From CAVTTH01 sp963737545 (GTDB lineage Bacteria > Verrucomicrobiota > Verrucomicrobiia > Chthoniobacterales > UBA10450), in contig CAVTTH010000004.1 in NCBI GenBank assembly GCA_963737545.1, positions 248,001 through 312,000 on the forward strand: DNA of 64,000 bases, given 5' to 3'. Every line of letters starts with the position of its first letter. The first letter of the stretch is position 1. Below, piece after piece: positions 1-8,390 of this stretch. Below the pieces are notes generated by a model. That model ran no database searches, was not told the origin of the DNA, and saw only the letters and a list, made by a program, of their open reading frames with translations. A program made the position numbers and the translations under genes.

Positions 1-2
1 CG

Positions 3-182
3 CATGATATCGGCGAAGCGCTGGGATGCGGCGCGCATCTGAAAGCCTTGCGCCGGACGAAATCCGGCCGCTTCGATGTGTCCGATGCGATTACCGTGGA
101 AGAGATCAAGACCGTTGAGCCGGGGAAAATTCTCGAACGCATTCTCACGCTGCCCGAAGTCTCACGGATGCGAGGGGCGTAG
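3..182 (+). CDS. truB: tRNA pseudouridine synthase B, C-terminal end (partial)
   Basis: The window opens inside a plus-strand gene whose last 59 codons end in TAG at 180-182. The visible peptide begins HDIGEALGCGAHLKALRRT and continues SGRFDVSDAITVEE. This is the usual end of the TruB catalytic domain (pattern LG-x-GAHL-x-x-LRRT-x-SG). TruB makes pseudouridine 55 in the T-loop of tRNAs. The catalytic Asp lies upstream of the window and cannot be checked. ribF follows on the same strand, a very common truB-ribF pairing, which supports the call. About 140 bases of short repeats separate the two genes, so co-transcription is likely but not shown. Confidence 0.85.
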   Translation, partial: HDIGEALGCGAHLKALRRTKSGRFDVSDAITVEEIKTVEPGKILERILTLPEVSRMRGA

Positions 183-183
183 G

Positions 184-318
184 AAATGACGAAACCCGAA
201 TGTCGAATGACGAAGGAAATCCGGATGACGAAATCCAAAATGCTCGTTAAGGGGCGCGTGATTCGTGCTTCGTCATTCATTCTCCATTCGTCATTCGTGA
301 TTCGTCATTCGTCACCTG
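184..318. repeat. Clustered short repeats ATGACGAA / TTCGTCAT between truB and ribF
   Basis: The left half carries about three copies of ATGACGAA. The right half carries four or more copies of the reverse complement, as TTCGTCATTCGTCATTCG-like runs with single-base changes. The RNA could fold on itself into one large imperfect hairpin. No ORF is present. A similar two-armed arrangement with another unit occurs at 32286-32378. The function is unknown. It could be a decayed microsatellite-like expansion or a REP-type element. Confidence 0.7.
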
Positions 319-322
319 GCTA

Positions 323-1252
323 TTGAAAACTCTGTCGTCCATCAACGAACTGACCGCCCTTCCCGGCCCGCTATTTCTCGCCATCGGCGTCTTCGATGGA
401 GTTCATCTCGGCCATCAGGCGGTGATTTCGACTTCCGCGCGGCACGCGCAAGAAGCCTGCGGCACACCTGTTGTGGTGACGTTTGATCCCCATCCGGCGA
501 AGGTGCTGCGGCCGGACAAGGCGCCCCATCTCTTAACGGCGACGCAGCACAAGATCGCGCTGATTCGCGATCTCGGAGTGGCGCATCTGCTCATCCTGCA
601 CTTCGATCGCGAATTCGCCGCAACGCGGCCCGAAGATTTCGTCAGCGACCTGGTCAGACATTCCAGGCCGCTGCGCGAAATCTGTGTCGGACACGAATGG
701 TCCTTCGGCAAAGGAAGAGCCGGCAATCTCACTCTGCTGAAACAACTTGGGCGCGAATGCAATTTTGATGTGATCGGGATCAAACCCGTCAAAGTGAATG
801 ACCGTGTGGTCAGCAGCACCGCCATCCGCCATGCCATAGAGACCGGCGATTTTTCTGCCGCCGCGAGAATGCTTGGACACGACTACACGATTCTGGGAAC
901 GGTAATACGCGGAACGCAGCTTGGCCGCCAACTGGGTTATCCCACGGCCAATCTGAGCGCGCATAACGAACAATTCCCGCCTAACGGCGTCTATCTCGCG
1001 GAAGCACGCCTTGAAGGCGATCTCTACCACGGCGTGATCAACCTTGGCTACCGTCCGACCGTGAATGCGGCCCGCCCGGAGCGCCTCCTCGAGTTGCACA
1101 TCTTCGGTCTCAATCGCGATATCTATGGCCAGGACGTGGAAGTGCGGTTCCTGCGCTATCTTCGACCGGAAAGGAAATTCGACAGCCTCGAGGCGCTCCG
1201 CGCGCAGATTGCACTGGATGCGCAGCAGGCGCGCGAGTTGGTCGCCGGGTAA
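323..1252 (+). CDS. ribF: Bifunctional riboflavin kinase / FMN adenylyltransferase
   Basis: 309 residues, normal for RibF. The enzyme phosphorylates riboflavin to FMN and adenylates FMN to FAD in the cytosol. The N-terminal FAD-synthetase domain shows GVFDGVHLGH at residues 22-31, the nucleotidyltransferase GxFDGxHxGH motif, and later SSTAIR. The C-terminal riboflavin-kinase domain shows GYPTANL near residue 205. The predicted start is TTG at 323; no ATG lies between the upstream repeat block and the conserved N-terminus, so the TTG is accepted. One GCCTAACG octamer (979-986) lies in the coding sequence. The neighbour truB is the standard partner. Confidence 0.95.
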   Translation: MKTLSSINELTALPGPLFLAIGVFDGVHLGHQAVISTSARHAQEACGTPVVVTFDPHPAKVLRPDKAPHLLTATQHKIALIRDLGVAHLLILHFDREFAATRPEDFVSDLVRHSRPLREICVGHEWSFGKGRAGNLTLLKQLGRECNFDVIGIKPVKVNDRVVSSTAIRHAIETGDFSAAARMLGHDYTILGTVIRGTQLGRQLGYPTANLSAHNEQFPPNGVYLAEARLEGDLYHGVINLGYRPTVNAARPERLLELHIFGLNRDIYGQDVEVRFLRYLRPERKFDSLEALRAQIALDAQQARELVAG

Positions 1253-1276
1253 GCGTCGCCGACCAGCGAAGGCCGG

Positions 1277-1615
1277 CTAACGACGCTCTTCGCGCACCCT
1301 GGCCACAGCCGCTACCGTCGCAATGGACGTGAAAAGCACCGCGCTCATCGCGGCCAGAATCAAAATCCAAAGGGTCGGCAATCCGGCCAATTGATGAAAG
1401 CAGGTAATGAGAAATTGCCCCCCGTCGGATACAGCGTAAGTGATCGCGCTCGCCAGCAGCGTGACACAACAAAGCAACAGCGCGCGAAACGATCGCTGAG
1501 GGGATCGGGCCGGAAGCTTTTGGAGAACGCGGCGGGTGAAGCCGTCATCATCGATGTACGGCGATTCCTCACGCAAGCGCGCGTCCAACCAATCTTCCTG
1601 GAGTTGCTCGTTCAT
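1277..1615 (-). CDS. Small two-TM membrane protein, probable anti-sigma partner
   Basis: About 112 residues: a charged N-terminal part (MNEQLQEDWLDARLREE) followed by two hydrophobic segments, roughly residues 42-64 and 75-98. It follows directly on the ECF sigma-factor gene. Its ATG (1615) lies just after the sigma stop; a GTG at 1633 would overlap that gene by six codons, and ATG is preferred. Small membrane proteins with a cytosolic N-terminus encoded after an ECF sigma gene are often anti-sigma factors. No zinc-binding HxxxCxxC motif is visible, so a ZAS-type anti-sigma factor is not supported. The function is inferred from position only. Confidence 0.6.
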   Translation of the reverse strand: MNEQLQEDWLDARLREESPYIDDDGFTRRVLQKLPARSPQRSFRALLLCCVTLLASAITYAVSDGGQFLITCFHQLAGLPTLWILILAAMSAVLFTSIATVAAVARVREERR

Positions 1616-1617
1616 CT

Positions 1618-2154
1618 TTAATTCGGTCCCCACGCCGCCAGCGTCTTCTTCAACTTCTCCCTCCCCCGCAGCACATTCGTTTTAACTGTGCCGAGAGGAA
1701 TGTCGAGGACGCGTGCAGCCTCATCATGCGATAAACCATTTTGACAGCAAAGCAAAATCGCCGAGCGCTCGTGCAACGGAAGAAGTTGAAGGGCATGCAT
1801 GAGATCGTGTCTTAATGCGGGATCAACGGTTTTCGGATCTCGCTCGGCCTCGAGCTGTGTTTCGTCGATCCCGACCAGTTCCTTGCGCTTGCGCGCGTCT
1901 TCGCGAAAGCAGTTGTAGGCAATGCGATAAAGCCAGGTCGAAAATTTCGCCTCGCCGCGAAAGCTGCGAATATTCTTGTAAGCGCGAATGAATGTCTCCT
2001 GCGCGAGATCGTCGGCCAGCGCGACATCCGCCCGGGTGAGTTGACGCAGAAGCCCGCGCACCGCTGACTGGTGATTCCGCACCAGCTCGCCAAAAGCATG
2101 CTGGTCATCATCGAGAAGGACTCGGGCAACAAGGTCGGCATCAGTTAGCGGCAC
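1618..2154 (-). CDS. RNA polymerase sigma factor, ECF (sigma-70 family)
   Basis: 178 residues. Region 2 occupies about residues 15-85 with the typical run DLAQETFIRAYKNIRSF and STWLYRIAYN, which binds core polymerase and the -10 element. Region 4 occupies about 120-170 with LPLHERSAILL and the helix-turn-helix GLSHDEAARVLDIPLGTVK. There is no region 1 or 3, so it is an ECF-type sigma factor. The small membrane protein downstream and the DUF6249-like protein upstream, all on the minus strand and nearly adjacent, suggest one envelope-response unit. The signal it senses cannot be read from the sequence. Confidence 0.92.
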   Translation of the reverse strand: MPLTDADLVARVLLDDDQHAFGELVRNHQSAVRGLLRQLTRADVALADDLAQETFIRAYKNIRSFRGEAKFSTWLYRIAYNCFREDARKRKELVGIDETQLEAERDPKTVDPALRHDLMHALQLLPLHERSAILLCCQNGLSHDEAARVLDIPLGTVKTNVLRGREKLKKTLAAWGPN

Positions 2155-2163
2155 GCGAAGAGT

Positions 2164-2853
2164 TTACACCTTTGGGGAAGTGTTCTCTTTTCGAGCATCA
2201 AGTATCCAGACTAAAAAGTAGCCAACGCCAATCAGGAACGGAATGAATCCGAGGCTCCAGGCGCCACCTTCCCAATCGTTGACCGCACCGAAGAAGACCA
2301 TGAGACCGAGGCCAACCATGACAAGCGTGATCCCACGACGGAGATCGGAGCGCTGCCGTATCACCGGAGGCGGATTGAGCAGCGCTTCCGGGACGGGCTG
2401 ACCTTTTTCCACCATCATCCGGACGGTGCGATGCATCGCCCGGCTCTTCGAGAAGCTGAAATACATGATCAGACCAACAATCATGACCGGCGTTCCGAAG
2501 ATCGCGAGAAAGACAATCGTAACGATCGGAACCGCAATCCAAGGCACGTCCGAGTCGTCGCTGGAATGATGTTTGGAATGGTTGCCATCGAAAGTGACGT
2601 TGAAATGTTTACGGATCTTCTTTTCGATCGCGGAATCGAGATCCTCGTCCGAATCGGCGGTGACCGAGGGGCGGACCGTGGGAGCCGGCGTGCTGGCAGG
2701 CGTCGCCGGTGCCGCCGCTGAGGCGGGAGTCACCGAGATGGTGAACGCGGGAGTCATGCTCGGGCTCGCTTCCGGAGAAGTGGTGGGGCTTTGTCCTAAA
2801 ACGCTCAGGGCCAGCGCCATCGAACAGAGAGAAGTGAGAAACAGTATTTTCAT
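2164..2853 (-). CDS. Membrane protein with DUF6249-like domain
   Basis: 229 residues. An N-terminal signal peptide (about 1-20) is followed by a Ser/Thr/Pro/Ala-rich stretch (about 22-66) that looks like a flexible linker. A membrane segment around 100-130 follows, then MVEKGQPVPEALL, then two more hydrophobic segments (about 175-215). The segment-plus-GQPVP layout matches DUF6249, a family often found beside ECF sigma genes in Xanthomonadales and other groups (family knowledge). Here the ECF sigma gene lies 9 bases downstream. The role is unknown; a sensor or membrane accessory of the sigma unit is inferred. Confidence 0.65.
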   Translation of the reverse strand: MKILFLTSLCSMALALSVLGQSPTTSPEASPSMTPAFTISVTPASAAAPATPASTPAPTVRPSVTADSDEDLDSAIEKKIRKHFNVTFDGNHSKHHSSDDSDVPWIAVPIVTIVFLAIFGTPVMIVGLIMYFSFSKSRAMHRTVRMMVEKGQPVPEALLNPPPVIRQRSDLRRGITLVMVGLGLMVFFGAVNDWEGGAWSLGFIPFLIGVGYFLVWILDARKENTSPKV

Positions 2854-2979
2854 AGATTACCAATGAGATGCAACGCGGGCCCGTTTTGGATTCAACAATT
2901 TTGCCTATCACGGCATTGCGGTGGCAATAATATGTTGCGCCGCGAAGGCGGGTGGACATTATTCCTACCCGCATCGAAT

Positions 2980-3054
<75 letters not shown>

Positions 3055-3092
3055 GCCTTCGCTTGGAGCAACGCCCGGGCAGGCCGCCGCCC

Positions 3093-3578
3093 TCAGTGCA
3101 CCCGCTGGACCCGAATGTCACCGCCCCCAGCGATGTACATTCGATAACCGAACGTCCCCTTGACGATGAGTACGGGCGGCGATTCCACCTTAGGGAAATA
3201 CCTGTCGTCGTGTTGTGATTGCGTCCATCTTTGGCCGTTCTCGAGGGTAAAGGTGGTGTTTCCCTTATATCCGGTGAACGGGCCGACAATGCGGCTTTGA
3301 ATGATCTCCGGAGGAAGCGCCTTGCGCTCCTTTACCGCGCGATCAACCGCAGCCGTCACCGCTGTCTGACTTGTGGTGGAAACATAATTGCTGATGAACT
3401 CATTCAAGCGCGCGCGCTCTTCGGTGGTCAGCTTTTGCAAACCGGCCGCTTCGTATTCCTGCGGTTTCATCGCTCTTTCCACACCCGGGAATTCCGGAGT
3501 TTGGGCGTACAAGAAATGGAGTGGGGCAAGAAGAAACGCCGAAAAAACGAGGGCAAGGACCGCAGAAAGAGTTTTCAT
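3093..3578 (-). CDS. Secreted hypothetical protein
   Basis: 161 residues with a clear signal peptide (about 1-25, ending LHFLYAQT). A helical charged middle part follows. A C-terminal segment of about 60 residues has the pattern FTLENGQRWTQ ... VLIVKGTFGYRMYI ... GDIRVQRV. Similar beta-strand-rich tails occur in many small secreted proteins of Gammaproteobacteria and Verrucomicrobiota with no known function (recalled, not searched). It lies alone between tRNA-Gly and the cyclase remnant. I do not recognise a named family. Confidence 0.7.
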   Translation of the reverse strand: MKTLSAVLALVFSAFLLAPLHFLYAQTPEFPGVERAMKPQEYEAAGLQKLTTEERARLNEFISNYVSTTSQTAVTAAVDRAVKERKALPPEIIQSRIVGPFTGYKGNTTFTLENGQRWTQSQHDDRYFPKVESPPVLIVKGTFGYRMYIAGGGDIRVQRVH

Positions 3579-3633
3579 AAACTGGGCGCCCTTACTCGAC
3601 TAAGAGCACCGAAGAAAGTCAAAGGCAAAAACA

Positions 3634-5010
3634 TTACCGCGACAGGAGTCGTTTCGCCTCCGCAAGCTCCGCGGCGTCGAATCCTTCCGGGAGATTGGCG
3701 CACAGATCACGCAGTGGTTGCAAGCCTCGTTCCGGTTGGCCAATTGAGGTCGCCGCGGTTTGCCATATCGATTGCGGCTTTGAGTTGAAGAGAGCGTTGC
3801 CCCTTGCTGCTTCGCAATGTCCATAGCCATTTGCAGCGAGCTCATCGCCTCTTTTTCGTGGTGTGAGTCGAGGCGGAGCAGGCACAAGCCCTGCAACCGA
3901 TAGAGTTCCGGCACGAAGACGCCGACTCCCGGCTCAGTCACGGTCTCGAGCGCCGATCGCAAAACAGTGAGCGCATCTGAAATCCTTCCGAATTTCACAC
4001 GGGCTTCCGCCAGAAGCGCAGCGTAATACCGGAAGAACGGGTCCAGTGGCATAGGCCCGGGGAAATTCGGCCTCGATCAATTCCAAGCCTGCTTCGGAAT
4101 CCTGTCCGATGGCGCGTGCCCAACCAGAGAGAACGAGAGCATGCGCGCGTTGGGGAGGAAAATTGTACTTATCCGCAAGCTCAATCGAGCGTTGCGCCAA
4201 CTGATCGAGAGCTTTGTAGTCACCGGCCAACTGGTGAAATGCGATTCCGCTTGTAAGGGCGTGCGCCAGACTATGCGGGTGCTTCAGCATTTCGGCGAGC
4301 GACAGCTCTTGTTCGACGTAATCCCTGCCGTGCTCAAGAACGCCTGACAGGCCAAGGGAGAGGGCGTAGACGTTAAGCGCGCAAACGCCCGGATCATGAC
4401 CCCCGAACACCGGGCCCAACCATTTATGCCGGCCTGGGTCGTAGCGCTTGATGCCTTCGCGACTGTCCGTCAATGCAGTCACCGTGTCTCCACGGAAAAA
4501 CGCGGTGGACCAGCGGCAGTGAAACGCCTCCAGCAATAGGTCTGAATCAGTTGAATGCTGACCGAGTCCGACAAGCTCCTGGGCGCGATCGCGCGCCTTG
4601 GCGAGATTGCGGCTGGCGATAGCTGAACTCCACAGACCCCACGTTGCTTTAAATAGCCCAGTCTCATCGCCTAATCTCGTTCCGGTCTCGCAGGCGCGTT
4701 CGTAGACTTCCTCAAGCACCGGACTCTGGTAGCCTTTCATGATAGTAAGCGCGGGCCCCAATTTGAGCAGAAGGGCAAGTTCACGCCGCGATCGATCCGG
4801 GCTTTCCATCAATTTGGCAGCCTCGCTGAGGCCATTGCTGAAATCGGCAACCGCTTCAGCAAAGTTTGAGTGGGCCGCGGCACGATCGCCGGCGCGTTCA
4901 TAATAAGTGCACGCCGGGTCAGCAAGCCCTGCCTGACTAAAATGTTGAGCGAGTAGTTCCGGCTCGCTTTCAGCTATGGCGGAAAAATCTTGTTCGAGGT
5001 ACTCGTGCAA
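3634..5010 (-). pseudogene. Frameshifted TPR-containing 3' part of the cyclase/ATPase gene
   Basis: This stretch continues the protein of the upstream cyclase ORF but in changing frames. At about 5005 one extra base separates HERVA from EYLEQDFSAIAESEPELL. At 4059-4062 a run of four G (minus strand CCCC) shifts LIEAEF from PLDPFFRYYAALLAEAR. Near 3785-3795 and again near 3750 the frame changes twice more, before GQPERGLQPLRDLCANLP and the end AELAEAKRLLSR. Pieced together, it is the C-terminal TPR-like region usual for adenylate-cyclase/AAA/TPR proteins (about 1,000 residues). Four shifts in 1.3 kb suggest real decay, although the G run could be a sequencing error. Confidence 0.7.
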
Positions 5011-6952
5011 CGCGTTCGTGAATTTGCTGGCGCTTTCCCCGCAGCAAATTGTCGTAAGCGACGTCGCGCATCAAAGCGTGTTTGAAGCTGTAACTGGGTT
5101 CGCTGGCGCGGCTTTGAGGAAACGCGAGACCCGCATCAATGAGGCGGGCGATCCCAGTTTCGACGTCGGCGGCAGAGGCGGGACTAACCTTTTCCAACAA
5201 TGCTTTCGAGAATTGCTGGCCAATGACAGCCGCCACCTGGGCGATTTCCCTAGCCGGCCCAAGGCGATCGAGCCGCGCCATCAGCGAATCGTGCAACGTC
5301 GCGGGCACAGCGGGCCGATCCGGAGTCGCAGATTCCATCACGGCCCTGGTCAACTCTTCGACGAAGAATGGTACCCCATCGGTCTTCGCCACGATCTCTT
5401 CGACTAGCGCTGACGTAAGCGCGTGGGCAGTAGCGACGCCGGCGATTAGTTCAGCGCACTGCGCCTTGCTGAGGCGGCTCAGGGCGAGCGATGTGACATG
5501 ATCCCGGCCCGTCCACGGCGACAAGAATTCGGGCCGTGCCGTAATAAGGGTGAGCACACGCGTTGAGACGATGCCATCGATCAGCCGGGTAACCAGCTCC
5601 TGGGTGGTCGGGTCGATCCAGTGCGCATCTTCCAGAACGAACAGGACCGGTTTTTGCTCGGCCAGCCGGGCCAGTTGATGCACGATCGCCGCAATCGTCG
5701 CGGCCTTGCGCTGGGCCGGCGCGAGGTCAAGCGGAGGATAACGGCCGTCGAAAGGTATCGAGAGGAGATCGGCCAGGAGACTTGCCGTCGAGTCAGTAAG
5801 ATTGTCGGTTGCACTGAGCAGCGCTTCCAGCTTTTCCAGCTTGATCGCAGCAGAATCCTCCAGCGCAAAGCCGGCAGATCGCTCAAATTGACGGATGATT
5901 GGATGCAGCGCGCTGTTCGTGTGATAGGGCGAACACTGGCAGATCAGGTGGTAGTAGGGATCGTCGCCGATGCGCTCACTCAAGGCTTCAACCATGCGCG
6001 ATTTGCCCATGCCAGCTTCGCCGGAAAGAAAAATGACCTGACCTTCCCCCTGCCTGGCCAGTTGCCATCGATCAAGGAGCAGTCCGATTTCTTGCACACG
6101 GCCGATTAACGGGCCAGACACGGCGGCACGCCCGGCCGCAAAGCGACTCGCGACCGCGGCCTCGCGCAACACGCGCCAGACAGGTACGGGATTAGCAAAT
6201 CCCTTGAGGGAGTGTTCGCCAAGGCTCTGGTAATCAAACTGTCTTCCGAGTAAATGATGAGTGCTCTGGCTGACCAGGACGGAATTAGGTTCGGCCAAAG
6301 TCTGAAGGCGGGCCGCGAGATTCGGCGTCTCTCCCACGATTGAATGTTCGCGCGCGACTCCGCTGCCAATGATGTCGCCAACCACCACGATTCCAGTAGC
6401 GATTCCAACTCGAGTCTCGATCCGCTGCCCATCCGGCCGCTCCAATTGTGAGACGCTTTCGATTAGGGCGAGGCTGGCATAAACGGCGCGTTCAGCTGCA
6501 TCCTCCTGGGCCTGCGGATAACCAAAATAGGCGAGCACCCCGTCGCCCAGGAACTTGGCGATAAAACCATCGAACCGAGCGATCGCCCCGGCGCATGCAT
6601 CCTGGTAGCGGCGGATCAACGCGCTCACCTCTTCCGGGTCAACCGTGTTAGCCAGAGCGGTCGAACCCACCAAGTCGGAAAACAATACTGTGACCTGGCG
6701 TCGCTCCGCTTCCTGCTTTTCTGGCGTGAGCGGCGTCGGCTCCGCGGTCGCCGTTTGCGTTTGACTGGATGCTCCCTGCTGCGCGGCAAGCGCTTTCAAA
6801 AGTTTCCGGCGATGGCCAAGCGAAAGGCCTAACTTCTCCAAGTCGCTCTCCGAAAGATCGGAGAGGATATCGAAATCGATATCATTGTCGACCAGGACGC
6901 CCGCGTACTGTTCGAGGCCTAGTTCCTTAAGCCACGCCTGCAACTTCGTCAT
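4970..6952 (-). CDS. SAM - adenylate/guanylate cyclase - AAA ATPase protein (5' part of broken gene)
   Basis: Open frame of 660 residues. Residues about 4-60 form a SAM domain (LKELGLEQYAGVLVDNDID). Residues about 84-260 form a class III nucleotidyl cyclase domain, with FSDLVGST carrying the first metal Asp and FLGDGVLAYFG the second. From about 280 there is a large STAND-like ATPase with P-loop SGEAGMGKS and a Walker B-like stretch FVLEDAHWID. Such proteins are putative signal-responsive cyclases. The frame ends early in a garbled tail (VPRTRFFRHS) because of a +1 shift at about 5005; the TPR part continues in other frames. The cyclase and ATPase domains could still be made, but the protein would lack its TPR sensor. 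Confidence 0.85.
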   Translation of the reverse strand: MTKLQAWLKELGLEQYAGVLVDNDIDFDILSDLSESDLEKLGLSLGHRRKLLKALAAQQGASSQTQTATAEPTPLTPEKQEAERRQVTVLFSDLVGSTALANTVDPEEVSALIRRYQDACAGAIARFDGFIAKFLGDGVLAYFGYPQAQEDAAERAVYASLALIESVSQLERPDGQRIETRVGIATGIVVVGDIIGSGVAREHSIVGETPNLAARLQTLAEPNSVLVSQSTHHLLGRQFDYQSLGEHSLKGFANPVPVWRVLREAAVASRFAAGRAAVSGPLIGRVQEIGLLLDRWQLARQGEGQVIFLSGEAGMGKSRMVEALSERIGDDPYYHLICQCSPYHTNSALHPIIRQFERSAGFALEDSAAIKLEKLEALLSATDNLTDSTASLLADLLSIPFDGRYPPLDLAPAQRKAATIAAIVHQLARLAEQKPVLFVLEDAHWIDPTTQELVTRLIDGIVSTRVLTLITARPEFLSPWTGRDHVTSLALSRLSKAQCAELIAGVATAHALTSALVEEIVAKTDGVPFFVEELTRAVMESATPDRPAVPATLHDSLMARLDRLGPAREIAQVAAVIGQQFSKALLEKVSPASAADVETGIARLIDAGLAFPQSRASEPSYSFKHALMRDVAYDNLLRGKRQQIHERVARVPRTRFFRHS

Positions 6953-7159
6953 AGAACGTTCATGGCGGCATTTTCAGATTTTTGCTTATCAGAGCACGTT
7001 TATAAAATAGGTGTTTAATCGTGCTTTGCTGCAAAAAGCAACACTCAAAGCCTCCCGAAACGAATCGTGACGCGGACCAGACCCGCGAGCCTGATTTCCA
7101 AAGCTTCGTTTTGGCTTGACATTTTTCTGACAAAACAGACGCTCGCCCAATTCGAAGGA

Positions 7160-7170
7160 AAGGCGGTGAT
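7160..7170 (+). promoter_or_regulatory. Ribosome binding site deciding the TTG start at 7174
   Basis: AAGGCGGTGAT differs by one base from the ideal AAGGAGGTGAT and lies 7 bases before TTG at 7174. No comparable site precedes GTG 7297, the start that an ordinary ORF call would choose. The site therefore supports translation from 7174 through the in-frame TGA at 7279. A TTGACA -35-like hexamer sits at 7116-7121, but I see no convincing -10 box. Confidence 0.55.
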
Positions 7171-7173
7171 TTT

Positions 7174-8301
7174 TTGCTGCACACTATTCCGTTTTCGCTA
7201 CGGGCTGCATCTCGGTTCGGTTGTTTGATTTTCGGTTTGCTTCTCTTGCTCCCGACGCGTCCGCTTTTGTCGCAGGGGTGAGGGACCGCACGAATTGTGG
7301 CGCCCAGTTGGGGTGCCGTCGACAGCTGTTGCTCGGGTGATCAACCCACTCCTTATTGGGAACCACACCAATGGGTGGCGAACTTTACCTACCGCTATTT
7401 CCATTCTTTTCGCGATTTCAATTCGAGCGGTCAGGAGGTGGTAGTACCGCTAATAAAAAATGACACTTACGTCGATTTTTTCCTGCTCAGCGCCAGCTAT
7501 CAAGCAAGTAAGAGAGTCAGCCTGGTTTTGGAACTTCCATTTCAATATGGGAGCCGAACGAACAGCGCTGAGCACGATGGAGTTCACGTCCACACCATGC
7601 GGGCCAGTGGCGTGGGAGACCTGAGATTGGGCGCCAACTTTATACTGCTGAATCCAGATACGCATCCGAACTCAAACATCTCGTTAGGGCTGGGCATGAA
7701 GATTCCCACCGGGAATGACGCAGTGAAAGATTGGTCGTACCGTCCTACCGGCCCCGAGTTGCGACCAGTGGACCCGGCGATTGAGCCAGGAGACGGCGGC
7801 TGGGGCATCCTTTTGTCCGGCAACGCGTTTGCCAAAGTGTACAAGAATACCTTTGCCTACGCTAACGCCTTCTACCTGATTAATCCGCGAGAAACGAATG
7901 GTGTTCACACGGTCAACTTTGACGTGCCGCCGTTTACCGGCGGCGACAGGGGCTTGATGTACAATTCCGTGGCGGACGGATATCTCGCGCGACTTGGTTT
8001 GACATATGCCGTTTGGCCGTCAAAAGGCCTAACCATCAGTCTCGGCGGGCGGATCGACGGCGTCCCGGTACATGATTTGATCGGCGGTAGCGACGGGTGG
8101 CGCTTGCCCGGATTTACGGTTTCGATCGAACCAGGCATCTCCCTCTCACGCGGCCCGAACTATTTTTCGATCACCGCGCCGGTCGCCGTCTACCGCCAGG
8201 GTCTCAACAGTGTTCCTCTTACCCGCATACACAGTCCGCTCGTAGGCATCGCGAGTTTCTCAGATTTTCAGATCAATTTCACTTATTCGCGTCTGTTTTG
8301 A
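7174..8301 (+). CDS. Outer-membrane-type beta-barrel protein, predicted selenoprotein (UGA at codon 36)
   Basis: From TTG 7174 the frame gives a signal peptide (about 1-33, core CLIFGLLLLLPTRPLLS), then Q-G, then TGA at 7279-7281, then GTARIVAPSWGAVDSCCSG and a barrel-like body to 8301 (375 residues). The body has alternating strands, VANFTYRYFHSFRDF, GVGDLRLGANF, LGLGMKIPTGND and a terminal aromatic residue (Phe), as in outer-membrane proteins. Reading from GTG 7297 would lose the signal peptide. A 7-9 bp hairpin with G at loop position 2 follows the TGA at SECIS distance. The selenocysteine genes lie next to it, tail to tail. From memory, related Bacteroidota and Acidobacteriota proteins have Cys just after the signal peptide. 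A nonsense mutation is the alternative. The function is unknown. Confidence 0.7.
7297..7319 (+). promoter_or_regulatory. SECIS-like hairpin of the outer-membrane protein gene
   Basis: Arms GGCGCCC (7299-7305) and GGGTGCC (7311-7317) pair over 7 bp with one G-U pair. Two more wobble pairs are possible outside. The loop is AGTTG with G in second position, as bacterial SECIS rules ask. The stem starts 17 nt and the loop 24 nt after the TGA at 7279-7281, inside the usual 16-37 nt window. Confidence 0.6.
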
Positions 8302-8370
8302 GATCCGGCCTGCGTTTTAGCGGCCGTTCCCTGGCGAGGTGCGGAACTAGACACAGGAAGCTACGCGAAC

Positions 8371-8390
8371 GCGCTTCGCCAACGAAGCGC
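8371..8390. terminator. Hairpin between convergent outer-membrane gene and selB
   Basis: Perfect 8-bp palindrome GCGCTTCG / CGAAGCGC around a CCAA loop, ending at the first base of the selB stop codon. It sits 70 bases after the outer-membrane gene and could stop transcripts from both sides. No T-run follows on either strand, so intrinsic termination is unproven. Confidence 0.35.

Noticed and set aside
979..986. CGTTAGGC octamers inside genes as attC sites
   Set aside because: No partner core or palindromic middle lies nearby and the genes are intact. Only the cluster at 57.7-59.5 kb has the right layout.
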